64,000 nucleotides of DNA from Bacillota bacterium (lineage in GTDB: Bacteria > Bacillota > Clostridia > Acetivibrionales > DSM-1351). The stretch's first letter is position 1; every line of letters begins with the position of its first letter. Below the pieces are notes generated by a model. The model worked only from the letters and a program-made list of their open reading frames with translations, did not search any database and was not told where the DNA came from. Positions 45,033-53,209 of this stretch are shown here, one piece after another. The stretch covers positions 37,262 to 101,261 of the forward strand of contig JAEZUC010000011.1 of NCBI GenBank assembly GCA_023443515.1. Reading direction: 5' to 3'. The position numbers were made by a program, and so were the translations under genes.

Positions 45033-45494
45033 CTATTCTTCGTCTTCAAAATCTTCCTCACGTCCATGACTGTGGTGACAAGCTGAACATTCTCCTGTAC
45101 AGTCCTGAGCTTCATTTGGGTCAACTAATCCGTTTCTTTTTCTGTAGTCAAACAATGCAGCAGCAATAGCTTCTTCTGCAAGATTTGAACAGTGCATTTT
45201 TGCCGGAGGTAGTCCGTCCAGAGCTTCTGCAACAGCCTTATTAGTGATTTTCATCGCTTCTTCAACTGTTTTACCCTTAACCAGTTCAGTTGCCATACTG
45301 CTTGTTGCAACAGCCGCCCCGCATCCGAAGGTCTTGAACTTTGCATCAACAATTATATTATCTTCTATCTTAAGATACATTTTCATTATATCCCCGCATT
45401 TAGGGTTTCCAACCTGCCCTACACCATTTGCATCTTCTATTTCCCCAACATTTCTCGGATTCGAAAAATGGTCCATAACCTTTTCACTATACAT
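45033..45494 (-). CDS. iscU: Fe-S scaffold protein IscU/NifU-N with Cys/His tail
   Basis: IscU assembles Fe-S clusters with sulfur from IscS. Cluster ligands are C33 (NPKCGD), C58 (KFKTFGCGAAVA) and C102 (KMHCSNLAEEA). Unlike the usual ~125-residue scaffold, this 153-residue protein has a tail with C132, C136, C139, H140 and H141 (CTGECSACHHSHGRE), then an acidic end. The tail could be a second metal site. It is common in clostridial paralogues. Confidence 0.94.
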   Translation of the reverse strand: MYSEKVMDHFSNPRNVGEIEDANGVGQVGNPKCGDIMKMYLKIEDNIIVDAKFKTFGCGAAVATSSMATELVKGKTVEEAMKITNKAVAEALDGLPPAKMHCSNLAEEAIAAALFDYRKRNGLVDPNEAQDCTGECSACHHSHGREEDFEDEE

Positions 45495-45537
45495 TTTACA
45501 TACCTCTTTTCCCTATATATTAATATGTTTAATTAAT

Positions 45538-46719
45538 TTACTTCTTATCTTTTACTGCTTCCCAAAGAGGTGACATATCTCTTAATTTGGTAACCATCTG
45601 AGGTATAACCTCAAGTATATAATCAACGTCTTCCTGAGTATTTTCATCTCCAAAAGTAAGCCTCAGTGATCCATGTGCAATTTCATGAGGCAAACCAATA
45701 GCTAAGAGAACATGTGAAGGATCAAGTGAACCTGATGAGCAGGCTGATCCGCTGGAACCGTATATTCCCTTCATGTCAAGCATAAGAAGAAGGGATTCTC
45801 CCTCTATAAACTCAAATGAAATATTAACGTTACCGGGCAGTCTGTTGTGTCTGTGTCCGTTTAGCCTGATATAAGGAACTTTTGCAAACAGTCCCTCTAT
45901 AGTTTTTTCTCTGAGCTCTATTAGTTTTTTGTTGTATTCATCAAGGTTTGCAGTTGCAAGCTCCATTGCTTTTCCCAAACCTATTATTGCAGGAACATTT
46001 TCTGTACTGGCTCTTTTTCCACGCTCCTGATGTCCTCCGTGGATAAAGGAAGAAATCTTAACGCCCTTCTTTATATATAAAGCTCCTATTCCCTTTGGTC
46101 CATAGAATTTATGTCCCGATAATGAAAGGAGATCGATATTCAAATCTTTAACATCTATTTTTACATTTCCAACTGCCTGTACCGCGTCGGTATGGAATAA
46201 AACTCCCTTTTCCTTTGCGATGGCACCGATTTCCTTTATAGGCTGAACAGTACCTATCTCATTATTTGCAAACATTATACTGATAAGTATTGTATTTTCC
46301 TTTATTGCATTTCTTACCTGTTCGGGTGATACAAGTCCGTCACTGTCTACAGAAAGATATGTTATTTCAAAGCCTTCACCTTCAAGGTATTTGCATGAAC
46401 TCATTATTGCCGGGTGCTCAATAGCTGATGTTATAATATGGTTTCCTTTTTTCTTGTACGCTGCAGCTATTCCTTTCAGCGCCCAGTTGTCGGCTTCACT
46501 ACCTGAGCCTGTAAAGTATATCTCTCTGGGTTCTGCACCTATTGCCTTTGCAACCTTTTCTCTGGACTCCTCAACAGCTTTCTTGCTGTCACGTCCCAAA
46601 CTATATATAGACGAAGCATTTCCAAAATGCTCGCTGAAATACGGTTTCATAGCCTCAAATACTTCAGGTTTAACATATGTGGTTGCTGCATGATCTAAGT
46701 ATACTGTTCTATCCTCCAT
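45538..46719 (-). CDS. iscS: Cysteine desulfurase IscS/NifS
   Basis: The PLP enzyme removes sulfur from cysteine for cluster assembly and tRNA thiolation. The 393-residue protein shows YLDHAATTYVKPEV, HTDAVQAVGN, SGHKFYGPKGIGALYIKKG (PLP Lys) and the catalytic Cys in SSGSACSSGSLDPSHVL. The ATG at 46717-46719 is chosen, with GGGAG eight bases upstream. It lies between iscR and iscU. Confidence 0.97.
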   Translation of the reverse strand: MEDRTVYLDHAATTYVKPEVFEAMKPYFSEHFGNASSIYSLGRDSKKAVEESREKVAKAIGAEPREIYFTGSGSEADNWALKGIAAAYKKKGNHIITSAIEHPAIMSSCKYLEGEGFEITYLSVDSDGLVSPEQVRNAIKENTILISIMFANNEIGTVQPIKEIGAIAKEKGVLFHTDAVQAVGNVKIDVKDLNIDLLSLSGHKFYGPKGIGALYIKKGVKISSFIHGGHQERGKRASTENVPAIIGLGKAMELATANLDEYNKKLIELREKTIEGLFAKVPYIRLNGHRHNRLPGNVNISFEFIEGESLLLMLDMKGIYGSSGSACSSGSLDPSHVLLAIGLPHEIAHGSLRLTFGDENTQEDVDYILEVIPQMVTKLRDMSPLWEAVKDKK

Positions 46720-46795
46720 CAATAACACTCCCTTTTATATATGTGAAAATTGTATTTATTTTAATTATACCCCTGCAAGAAGCAACAAAAACAGC

Positions 46796-47242
46796 TTATA
46801 TGTAGTAAATATAATCATTATTGGTTTTATTCTCCAAATCAGAGACAAGGTCAGCCAGAGTTATTGAATCAACTACCTCGTTAATTTTATCTCGAATCTT
46901 GGCCCATACATCTGCCGTAACACATTCATCAGCTCTGTCACAGCTGGTGGGAACATCCGGGTCAATGCACTCTACCGGACATAGTGTTCCTTCAAGAGAC
47001 CTCAAAATATCACCAACGGTTATTTTATCTGACGGCTTCGCTAATAGGTAGCCACCTTGAGCCCCCCTTATACTTTTAACAAGCCCTGACTTTTTTAGGG
47101 ATGAAAATAACTGTTCCAGATAGTTCTCAGAAAGTTTTTGCCTTTCAGCAACACTTTTCAAAGAAACCTGTCCTTCACTTTCATGTGCAGCAAGATCAAC
47201 AATAGCCCTGAGTCCATACCTTCCTTTTGTTGATACTTTCAC
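46796..47242 (-). CDS. iscR: Rrf2-family Fe-S-responsive regulator IscR
   Basis: The 148-residue winged-helix protein (MKVSTKGRYGLRAIVDLAAH; LSENYLEQLFSSLKKSGLV; SIRGAQGGYLLAKP) has a Cys cluster (CPVECIDPDVPTSCDRADEC) that fits a [2Fe-2S] site. It should regulate the downstream isc genes according to cluster supply. Start is GTG at 47240-47242, with GGAGG five bases upstream. The upstream frame start overlaps the ribosome binding site. Confidence 0.93.
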   Translation of the reverse strand: MKVSTKGRYGLRAIVDLAAHESEGQVSLKSVAERQKLSENYLEQLFSSLKKSGLVKSIRGAQGGYLLAKPSDKITVGDILRSLEGTLCPVECIDPDVPTSCDRADECVTADVWAKIRDKINEVVDSITLADLVSDLENKTNNDYIYYI

Positions 47243-47279
47243 TTTTACCTCCACCCCCTTATAAAAATTAATTTAGGCA

Positions 47280-47313
47280 ATCAGCTTTTTATTTTATGTC
47301 TTAAAAAGCTAAT
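47280..47313 (-). repeat. Inverted repeat in the iscR leader
   Basis: ATTAGCTTTTTA and TAAAAAGCTGAT (11 of 12 pairs) flank a 10-base loop. It lies between ykuS and iscR. It lacks a clear T run, so it may be a leader hairpin of iscR as well as a weak terminator. Confidence 0.5.
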
Positions 47314-47351
47314 CACCTCAATTCCAATTAAATTACTATGATTTAATCAGA

Positions 47352-47375
47352 TGTTAACACATTAACAAAGTTAAT
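47352..47375 (-). promoter_or_regulatory. Nested palindromes overlapping a candidate iscR promoter
   Basis: ATTAACTTTGTTAAT (47361-47375) and TGTTAACA (47352-47359) are adjacent palindromes made of GTTAA half sites. On the minus strand TTGCAT and TAACAT are 17 bases apart across this block. A Rrf2/IscR operator over the promoter would explain it; no established site of this sequence is claimed. Confidence 0.4.
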
Positions 47376-47412
47376 GCAAGTATCCGTAAATTCTTTTATT
47401 GTTTTATTTTGG

Positions 47413-47691
47413 CTAAAAAAACGAACTATAACACCTTGTCTTGAGCATATAATCAATTTCATCAATACTCTTGCCGTTTGAGCATACTATAAAAACTCCG
47501 TAGCCCGTATTGCCTGTACCATCATTTGAATTGACGTTATCTTCGGTAATTGCCGAGAAATCAAAGCTTTTACCTTGATAAACCACCGCATCCACGGGCT
47601 TTTTATAGGAATACAGGTCAACAACCGTATATCCTCTTCTCTTTAATCCCTCTGCAATATCCATAAGATTTGAAGAAACCGCAACAATCAT
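47413..47691 (-). CDS. UPF0180/YkuS family protein
   Basis: The 92-residue protein has the family pattern: a short repeated alpha/beta unit with LKRRGYTVVDL, VDAVVYQGK and a C-terminal YGVFIVCSNGKSIDEIDYMLKTR. Function of the family is unknown. GAGGTGGATTT precedes the ATG. It lies upstream of iscR. Confidence 0.82.
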   Translation of the reverse strand: MIVAVSSNLMDIAEGLKRRGYTVVDLYSYKKPVDAVVYQGKSFDFSAITEDNVNSNDGTGNTGYGVFIVCSNGKSIDEIDYMLKTRCYSSFF

Positions 47692-47772
47692 AAATCCACC
47701 TCAAATATATCCATAGTCTGTACCAGGATATTATTTGCTGTGGATTTATTATTATTCTTAGTTTTATTTGTT

Positions 47773-48003
47773 TTATTTATTTTTTGCTTCCGGCTCTATT
47801 TCATTATGTCCGGCAGTATCTGCAGCATTTCTGCTTTCTCTTGCCAGTCTTGGCTTTGCAAACACATAAAAAATAGCTATTATTAAATACAATGCCACGC
47901 TTGGTACAATTAAAACATGGAATATTGCGATATTTAACAGCAACAGTACAAAACCTGCAAGGAGTACCCATGCTAAAACTCTCTTAAAAGTACTTGTTTC
48001 CAC
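47773..48003 (-). CDS. Small two-helix membrane protein
   Basis: The start is GTG (48001-48003) with GGAGG seven bases upstream, giving 76 residues. The longer ATG frame overlaps the end of rarA. It has two hydrophobic segments (about 8-27 and 29-49) followed by a charged tail (KPRLARESRNAADTAGHNEI). Directly after rarA on the same strand. Function unknown. Confidence 0.7.
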   Translation of the reverse strand: METSTFKRVLAWVLLAGFVLLLLNIAIFHVLIVPSVALYLIIAIFYVFAKPRLARESRNAADTAGHNEIEPEAKNK

Positions 48004-48007
48004 TTTT

Positions 48008-49291
48008 TTACCTCCATTTTTCAAGCCACTCTTTTATTCTGGCTTCATACCCGTTTTGAGTGGGGTTGTAATATATTGTTCCCTTCATTTCCTCAGGGAA
48101 AAACTCCTGTTTGACTATGTTGTTTTTATAGTCATGTGCATATTTATACCCTATACCGTATCCCAGTTGCTCCATCCCTTTTGCCGCCGCATTTCTCAAG
48201 TGCATAGGAACACTTCCGGTATTTTTTGACTCTACATCTGATAATGCCTTGTTAATTGCCATATATGCGGAATTGGATTTGGGACTGCAAGCCACAGTTA
48301 CCGCCGCATGAGCAAGTATTATCCTTGACTCAGGCATACCTATCATTTTAACTGCCTGGGCTGTAGCTACGGCCACTTGTAGCGCCGTGGGGTTTGCCAT
48401 TCCTACATCCTCAGAGGCACATATAATTATTCTTCTTGCAAGGAATTCAACGTCTTCACCTGCATAAAGAGCCCTTGCCAAATAAAAAACAGCTGCATCG
48501 GGGTTACTGCCCCTCATTGACTTTATAAAAGCACTGATATTATCATAATGCTCTTCACCGTTTTTATCAAAGCGAATAGCTTTTTTTTGAACGCACTGTT
48601 CTATTGTATCAATCCCAATGTATATTTTTCCGTCTTGTCCAAGCTCCGAGGTAAGAACTGCCAGCTCAAGAGAATTCAATGCGGTTCTTGCATCTCCCGA
48701 ACTAACTTCGCAAAGGTAATCCAGGGCTTCATCGGTTATATTAATCTCGTAGTTGCCCAACCCTCTTTCTTTATCCTCAAGAGCATATTTTAACAACTCT
48801 CTGATATCATCACTTTCAAGAGGTTTCAGCATAAATACCGTAGATCTTGATATTAATGCCTTATTTACTTCAAAAAAAGGATTTTCCGTAGTAGCACCAA
48901 TAAGCACAATAGAGCCATCCTCAACAAAAGGAAGCAGTGCATCCTGCTGAGCTTTGTTGAACCTGTGAATCTCGTCTATAAACAATACTGTTCTTCCATT
49001 CGGATTCAGCAGTGTGTTTTGTGTATCAGCCGCTATTCTTTTTATGTCCGCTACACCTGAGGTAACGGCATTCAGCTTTTCAAAGCTGGATTGGGTTGTG
49101 TTTGCTATTATTCTTGCCAGAGAGGTTTTTCCTGTCCCCGGCGGGCCGTACAAAATGATAGAGGTTATTCTGTCAGCCTTTATCATCCTGTAGAGCATCT
49201 TGTCCTTACCGATTATATGTTTCTGTCCTGCGAATTCATCAATTGTTCTTGGTGACATCCTGTATGCCAATGGTTGTATCCTGTCTCTCAT
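48008..49291 (-). CDS. rarA: Replication-associated AAA ATPase RarA/MgsA
   Basis: The 427-residue ATPase resembles clamp-loader subunits and acts at stalled forks. Motifs are IILYGPPGTGKTSLARI (Walker A), FIDEIHRFNKAQQDALL (Walker B), ENPFFEVNKALISR and a C-terminal tetramerisation region with AHDYKNNIVKQEFFP. Length is typical. AAGGTG precedes the ATG. Confidence 0.96.
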   Translation of the reverse strand: MRDRIQPLAYRMSPRTIDEFAGQKHIIGKDKMLYRMIKADRITSIILYGPPGTGKTSLARIIANTTQSSFEKLNAVTSGVADIKRIAADTQNTLLNPNGRTVLFIDEIHRFNKAQQDALLPFVEDGSIVLIGATTENPFFEVNKALISRSTVFMLKPLESDDIRELLKYALEDKERGLGNYEINITDEALDYLCEVSSGDARTALNSLELAVLTSELGQDGKIYIGIDTIEQCVQKKAIRFDKNGEEHYDNISAFIKSMRGSNPDAAVFYLARALYAGEDVEFLARRIIICASEDVGMANPTALQVAVATAQAVKMIGMPESRIILAHAAVTVACSPKSNSAYMAINKALSDVESKNTGSVPMHLRNAAAKGMEQLGYGIGYKYAHDYKNNIVKQEFFPEEMKGTIYYNPTQNGYEARIKEWLEKWR

Positions 49292-49300
49292 ATTACACCT

Positions 49301-51244
49301 TTATTTTGTGATTGTAAATGACTTCCAAATATCATTAATCTCTTTCACAGCCTTATCAGTTGCAGTCAGGTCAGGTAAAAAGCTCATAAAGAAATATGAA
49401 TAGCTTCCTTTTTCGAATACGTGAATTTGTGCAGTCCCATACAAATCCTGTTCTTCATCCTCAACTCGGTATGTATAGTTTCTGACTTTTGCTCCCTTGT
49501 CCGAAGTAGTACTTTTTGAGGTAAGTTTAAAGCCTTCCGAAGTCATAATGGAGCTAAAATAAAATTTTTCTTTGTCAGGTAGACTTTTGGATTCAGCAGT
49601 ATTTTGTGTAGCTTCAATCATTATAAACGCATTTGAAGTTGGATTGCTGAATGTTATAGTATTAAGCATACCCATATCAGTCCAGTATCCCGGTATCTTT
49701 AAATTCCATTTATAGGCTTTATTTGCATAATTAAATAGTTTGTCATTTGGAGATACCCTGTCCTCCTCTTTTGAATCGTTAAAATCACTTATTTCGTCAA
49801 TCAGCTTATCCTCCTTTTCGCTAAAGAATGATATTTTATCAACGGCATTCAGATATTCCCTTATTGCTTTTGAATATTCTTTTTCGGGAAGCTTTACTGA
49901 GATTTCGTATACAAATGAACCTTTTTGAAAGTAATATTCGTCAATAACGCAACTTTTCCCCCCCTGTTTTATCTTGAACTTGAGGTTTTTAGCATTTTCT
50001 CCCGCTAAAGTTCTTTCTCCGGCACTTACAAAGGTATATACTTTTGGGTTGAAGTTTTTGTCATAGCCCTTTTTAATATTTTCCACGTACTGACCCAATG
50101 TCTTCTCTCCCAACATGTTTACGGCAATCTTAACACAGTGTTTTGTATCCGGTCCTAAATAAGTTGCCAGCTGGTTACTTGAAAGCTCAAGATTGTTCCA
50201 GTTAGCAGGAATATCCATTGACCATGAAAGGTATTTATTGCGAGATGAGAATGTTATATAGTTATAAAAGCTCACCTTACCGTTAACTACTTTTGAAAGA
50301 TCCTGTATTCCTTTTACATTACCTTTGTAATCAAGATTAAAGGATTTTACTATGTCTGAGTAATACTTGTCTGCCATCAGATGCTTTGAAGACACACTTC
50401 CGTCGTAACAGCCTATTGTCAAACAGTAAAAATATTGACCTTTATCATATACCCTTGTTCTTGTGGGCTCATCGTACTCTGATATACCTGAGCACTCAAA
50501 ATACGGAACTTTGGCTTTTAAGTTCAAATTTGCTTCTTCTGTACTGTTCTCAAGCTTGAACGTGTTGAAATACTGTGTCAATGTCCTGCCACTTTTAGCT
50601 TCGGCCCTGATTTCAAAATACAGACCTCTACCCTCGTTTGTCAACTGAATAATATCAGACTTATAGCTGTTGGATATAACTCTTGACCCGGAAGGTACAC
50701 TAAGACTCCATCCAAAAAAGCTATTGCCTATCCCTGGTGTACTAATACTTCCCGTTAGAAATGACAAATCGCTTAAGGCACCATCGTCTTCCAAAACGAT
50801 TTTAGCAGAGCCCCTAACACTGTCAAATATTACAGTTACAGGAAAATTTGATTCTATAAAATCTAAGGGAACCATGGTACTGTTATTTTTCTGAACAGGA
50901 GCAACCGACATAGTCTTTTGTTCGTAGTTTGATGTGTATCCGGTTTGAGCTATAGTTATCTCAGTCATATTTCCGCCGTAAATAATTCGTTTACTATCCT
51001 CCGTGGTTTTAGTTACCTCAGCTCCTATTGTATCAGCAAACAACTCCAGAGGCATCATAAAAGTACCGTCGTTAATATATGGTGCATCCGTTATGTTAGT
51101 ATAATTTCCATTAACGCAAGCCTGATTGGTACCCGCCCGGAATTCTATTTCCGTTTTGTCATCGTCAGCTGCATATGTACTTGAAATGCTTGTCAAAAGC
51201 ATTGCCAAAACAATGAGAGTACTTATATATTTCTTAATTTTCAT
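49301..51244 (-). CDS. Exported copper-amine-oxidase-like stalk-domain protein
   Basis: The 647-residue product has a signal peptide (about 1-25) and a beta-rich domain (about 35-150) with AGTNQACVNGNYTNI and NSTMVPLDFIESNFP, like the copper amine oxidase N-terminal 'stalk' domain that recurs in this lineage. The remaining ~490 residues contain three weakly similar segments (each ~150-170 residues, with 'W(N/K/S)L' plus 'PxxW/G' motifs, e.g. YLSWSMDIPANW and YKWNLKIPGYWTD) that look like duplicated PsbP-like domains. No catalytic residues identified. Confidence 0.8.
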   Translation of the reverse strand: MKIKKYISTLIVLAMLLTSISSTYAADDDKTEIEFRAGTNQACVNGNYTNITDAPYINDGTFMMPLELFADTIGAEVTKTTEDSKRIIYGGNMTEITIAQTGYTSNYEQKTMSVAPVQKNNSTMVPLDFIESNFPVTVIFDSVRGSAKIVLEDDGALSDLSFLTGSISTPGIGNSFFGWSLSVPSGSRVISNSYKSDIIQLTNEGRGLYFEIRAEAKSGRTLTQYFNTFKLENSTEEANLNLKAKVPYFECSGISEYDEPTRTRVYDKGQYFYCLTIGCYDGSVSSKHLMADKYYSDIVKSFNLDYKGNVKGIQDLSKVVNGKVSFYNYITFSSRNKYLSWSMDIPANWNNLELSSNQLATYLGPDTKHCVKIAVNMLGEKTLGQYVENIKKGYDKNFNPKVYTFVSAGERTLAGENAKNLKFKIKQGGKSCVIDEYYFQKGSFVYEISVKLPEKEYSKAIREYLNAVDKISFFSEKEDKLIDEISDFNDSKEEDRVSPNDKLFNYANKAYKWNLKIPGYWTDMGMLNTITFSNPTSNAFIMIEATQNTAESKSLPDKEKFYFSSIMTSEGFKLTSKSTTSDKGAKVRNYTYRVEDEEQDLYGTAQIHVFEKGSYSYFFMSFLPDLTATDKAVKEINDIWKSFTITK

Positions 51245-51268
51245 ATTTGCACGTCCTTATTTTTAGTA

Positions 51269-52402
51269 TTATTTTTCTCCAAAAGTAACAGTAATATTGA
51301 ACTCTCTGTTGTCACGCTGTAGTTTAAATTCAGCAATATCGCCCGGCAGATACTTCTTCATTTCTTCATTGTAATCTGTGGTTGAGTTGACCTTTACACC
51401 ATTAATGGAAATCAATTTATCATCAACTTTGATATTATACTTCTGGGCGGGGGAGCTTTTTTCAATTGATTTTACAGTTACTCCTGAGGTAGTATTCGGC
51501 AAGCCATATATTGAAGTTATACTGTCGGTAAAAACAATGCCCATATATGGTCGTCTAATCTTTCCAAACCTTTCAAACTGGTCTATAGCGTATTTAACAG
51601 TATCTATGGGTATTGAAAATCCCATACCCTGTACACCTATTCCTGCGTAAACCCAAGAATTTATTCCTACTACTTCTCCTTTTAAATTAACCAAGGGACC
51701 ACCACTGTTTCCAGAATTAATAGCTGCATCGGTTTGCAAAAACCTGTACTGCCTGTTTTCTGATCTGTTCATTCCACTTATTATACCTCTTGTAGCCGAA
51801 TTTCTCAGCCCGAAGGATAAAGGCGTTCCTATAGCAACAACCTCATCTCCCACAGCAACTTTTGAAATATCACCGAAAGTTGCGGGTTGCAGACCGCCCT
51901 TGTCAATTTTTATCTCAGCCAGATCAAGGTCATCATCAATAGCCTTTAGCCTAGCCTTGTATGCCTTAGAGTTTGAAAGAACTACAACAATACTCTCCAT
52001 ATCCTTTACCACATGAGCATTTGTTATTATGTAACCGTTACTGCGATATATAACGCCTGTACCGAATACGATATTATCTGAATTTTCATTATATTCGTAA
52101 CTGCTTTCTTTCAATTTTCCGATTATTCCAACAACTGATGGGCTTACTTTTGATACTACATTTGATATTCTGTCCGAAGAATTTATTTCTACGGAACTGC
52201 TACCCTGTGTTATAGTAACTCCATCCAAATGAGAGGATAAAGCATCAACTGAAACATACTGCTTACCCTCTATAGTTCTTATTCCGCCAGAGAGTTCCTG
52301 TCCGTTTATACTAAGCGTAGTTCCGGCTGCAAAAGTATTTGCAGTGCATATAATGAAAACCAAAACAAGAACTGAACATTTTACCAAATTTATTCTTTTC
52401 AT
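51269..52402 (-). CDS. Exported HtrA-like protease with stalk domain
   Basis: The 377-residue protein has a signal peptide (about 1-25), a short stalk-like domain (about 28-75), a trypsin-like protease domain with His130 (TNAHVVKD), Asp160 (LDLAEIKI) and Ser233 (NSGNSGGPL), and a PDZ domain (about 280-375). Unlike the protease at 8505-10073 it has no cytoplasmic tail, so it is a distinct, possibly secreted paralogue. GGAGG lies five bases before the ATG at 52400-52402. It precedes another stalk-domain gene. Confidence 0.9.
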   Translation of the reverse strand: MKRINLVKCSVLVLVFIICTANTFAAGTTLSINGQELSGGIRTIEGKQYVSVDALSSHLDGVTITQGSSSVEINSSDRISNVVSKVSPSVVGIIGKLKESSYEYNENSDNIVFGTGVIYRSNGYIITNAHVVKDMESIVVVLSNSKAYKARLKAIDDDLDLAEIKIDKGGLQPATFGDISKVAVGDEVVAIGTPLSFGLRNSATRGIISGMNRSENRQYRFLQTDAAINSGNSGGPLVNLKGEVVGINSWVYAGIGVQGMGFSIPIDTVKYAIDQFERFGKIRRPYMGIVFTDSITSIYGLPNTTSGVTVKSIEKSSPAQKYNIKVDDKLISINGVKVNSTTDYNEEMKKYLPGDIAEFKLQRDNREFNITVTFGEK

Positions 52403-52534
52403 TTTTACCTCCGTATGAGATTTTCTTTTGTAAACCATGGTCTGAAAATGCTATAAATGCTATTTGAGTAATATTTTATCATTATCCTTACATGAATACA
52501 ATTAGACGAATCTGTAACCTTTTACATAAAAACA

Positions 52535-53077
52535 TCAGTCTATAACCAGCTCCGCCCTTTCAAGAGGAATGTATGCCAGCTTGTCATCAATACGCTTACT
52601 TTCCATAAGGGAAATTGATTTGACCTTCACAGTAAGCTTCTCAATTTTTGTATTTTCTGCCAGACTCCCAAAGTCCAAAATTTTTACTTCCCTTGCCAAG
52701 GTTATGTGAGGATTATAGTTTCTTTCCTCCTTTGGATATCCCTTTTGAGACAGAATGGTTTCCATTTTATCGTAAAGTTGCTGAAGCTCCGGACTTTTTT
52801 CTAAACCAACCCATATTATACTTCTATTCCTTTTTGCGAAGCTTCCCATTTTGTTTAACTTCAGCTGAAATTCCTGAAACTGAGCTGTATCTCTTAATAC
52901 CTGCTTTAGATTTTCAACCTGCTCCGTGTTCTGTTCACCTATAAATCTCAGAGTCAGATGGAAATTGTCCTTTAGAGAAAATTTCCCTGTAACACAATAT
53001 TCTTTAACTTCCTTCTGAATTTCTGACAAATAAGTCTTTATATTATCATCAAATTCTATAGCAAAAAATACTCTCAT
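52535..53077 (-). CDS. thpR: RNA 2',3'-cyclic phosphodiesterase (2'-5' RNA ligase family)
   Basis: The 180-residue 2H phosphoesterase has both HxT motifs: HLTLRFIGE (about 43-51) and HITLARE (about 125-131). The start MRVFFAIEFDD is conserved in ThpR. The ATG at 53075-53077 has GGAG eight bases upstream. In vivo role of the family is uncertain. Confidence 0.93.
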   Translation of the reverse strand: MRVFFAIEFDDNIKTYLSEIQKEVKEYCVTGKFSLKDNFHLTLRFIGEQNTEQVENLKQVLRDTAQFQEFQLKLNKMGSFAKRNRSIIWVGLEKSPELQQLYDKMETILSQKGYPKEERNYNPHITLAREVKILDFGSLAENTKIEKLTVKVKSISLMESKRIDDKLAYIPLERAELVID

Positions 53078-53172
53078 AGCATCAACTCCACTTTTATGTT
53101 TACGGTAAATTCTACCATAATATATGCAATTTATCATCATTTATCTTTATTGCATATATTATAACTAAGAAA

Positions 53173-53201
53173 TGCATCTGAAGCTTAAAGATTCAGATGC
53201 A
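53173..53201 (-). terminator. Terminator of the pyrophosphorylase fusion gene
   Basis: TGCATCTGAA/TTCAGATGCA form a perfect 10-bp stem nine bases past the stop codon. The following run (TTTCTTAG) is only partly T-rich. Confidence 0.65.
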
Positions 53202-53209
53202 CTCAAATT

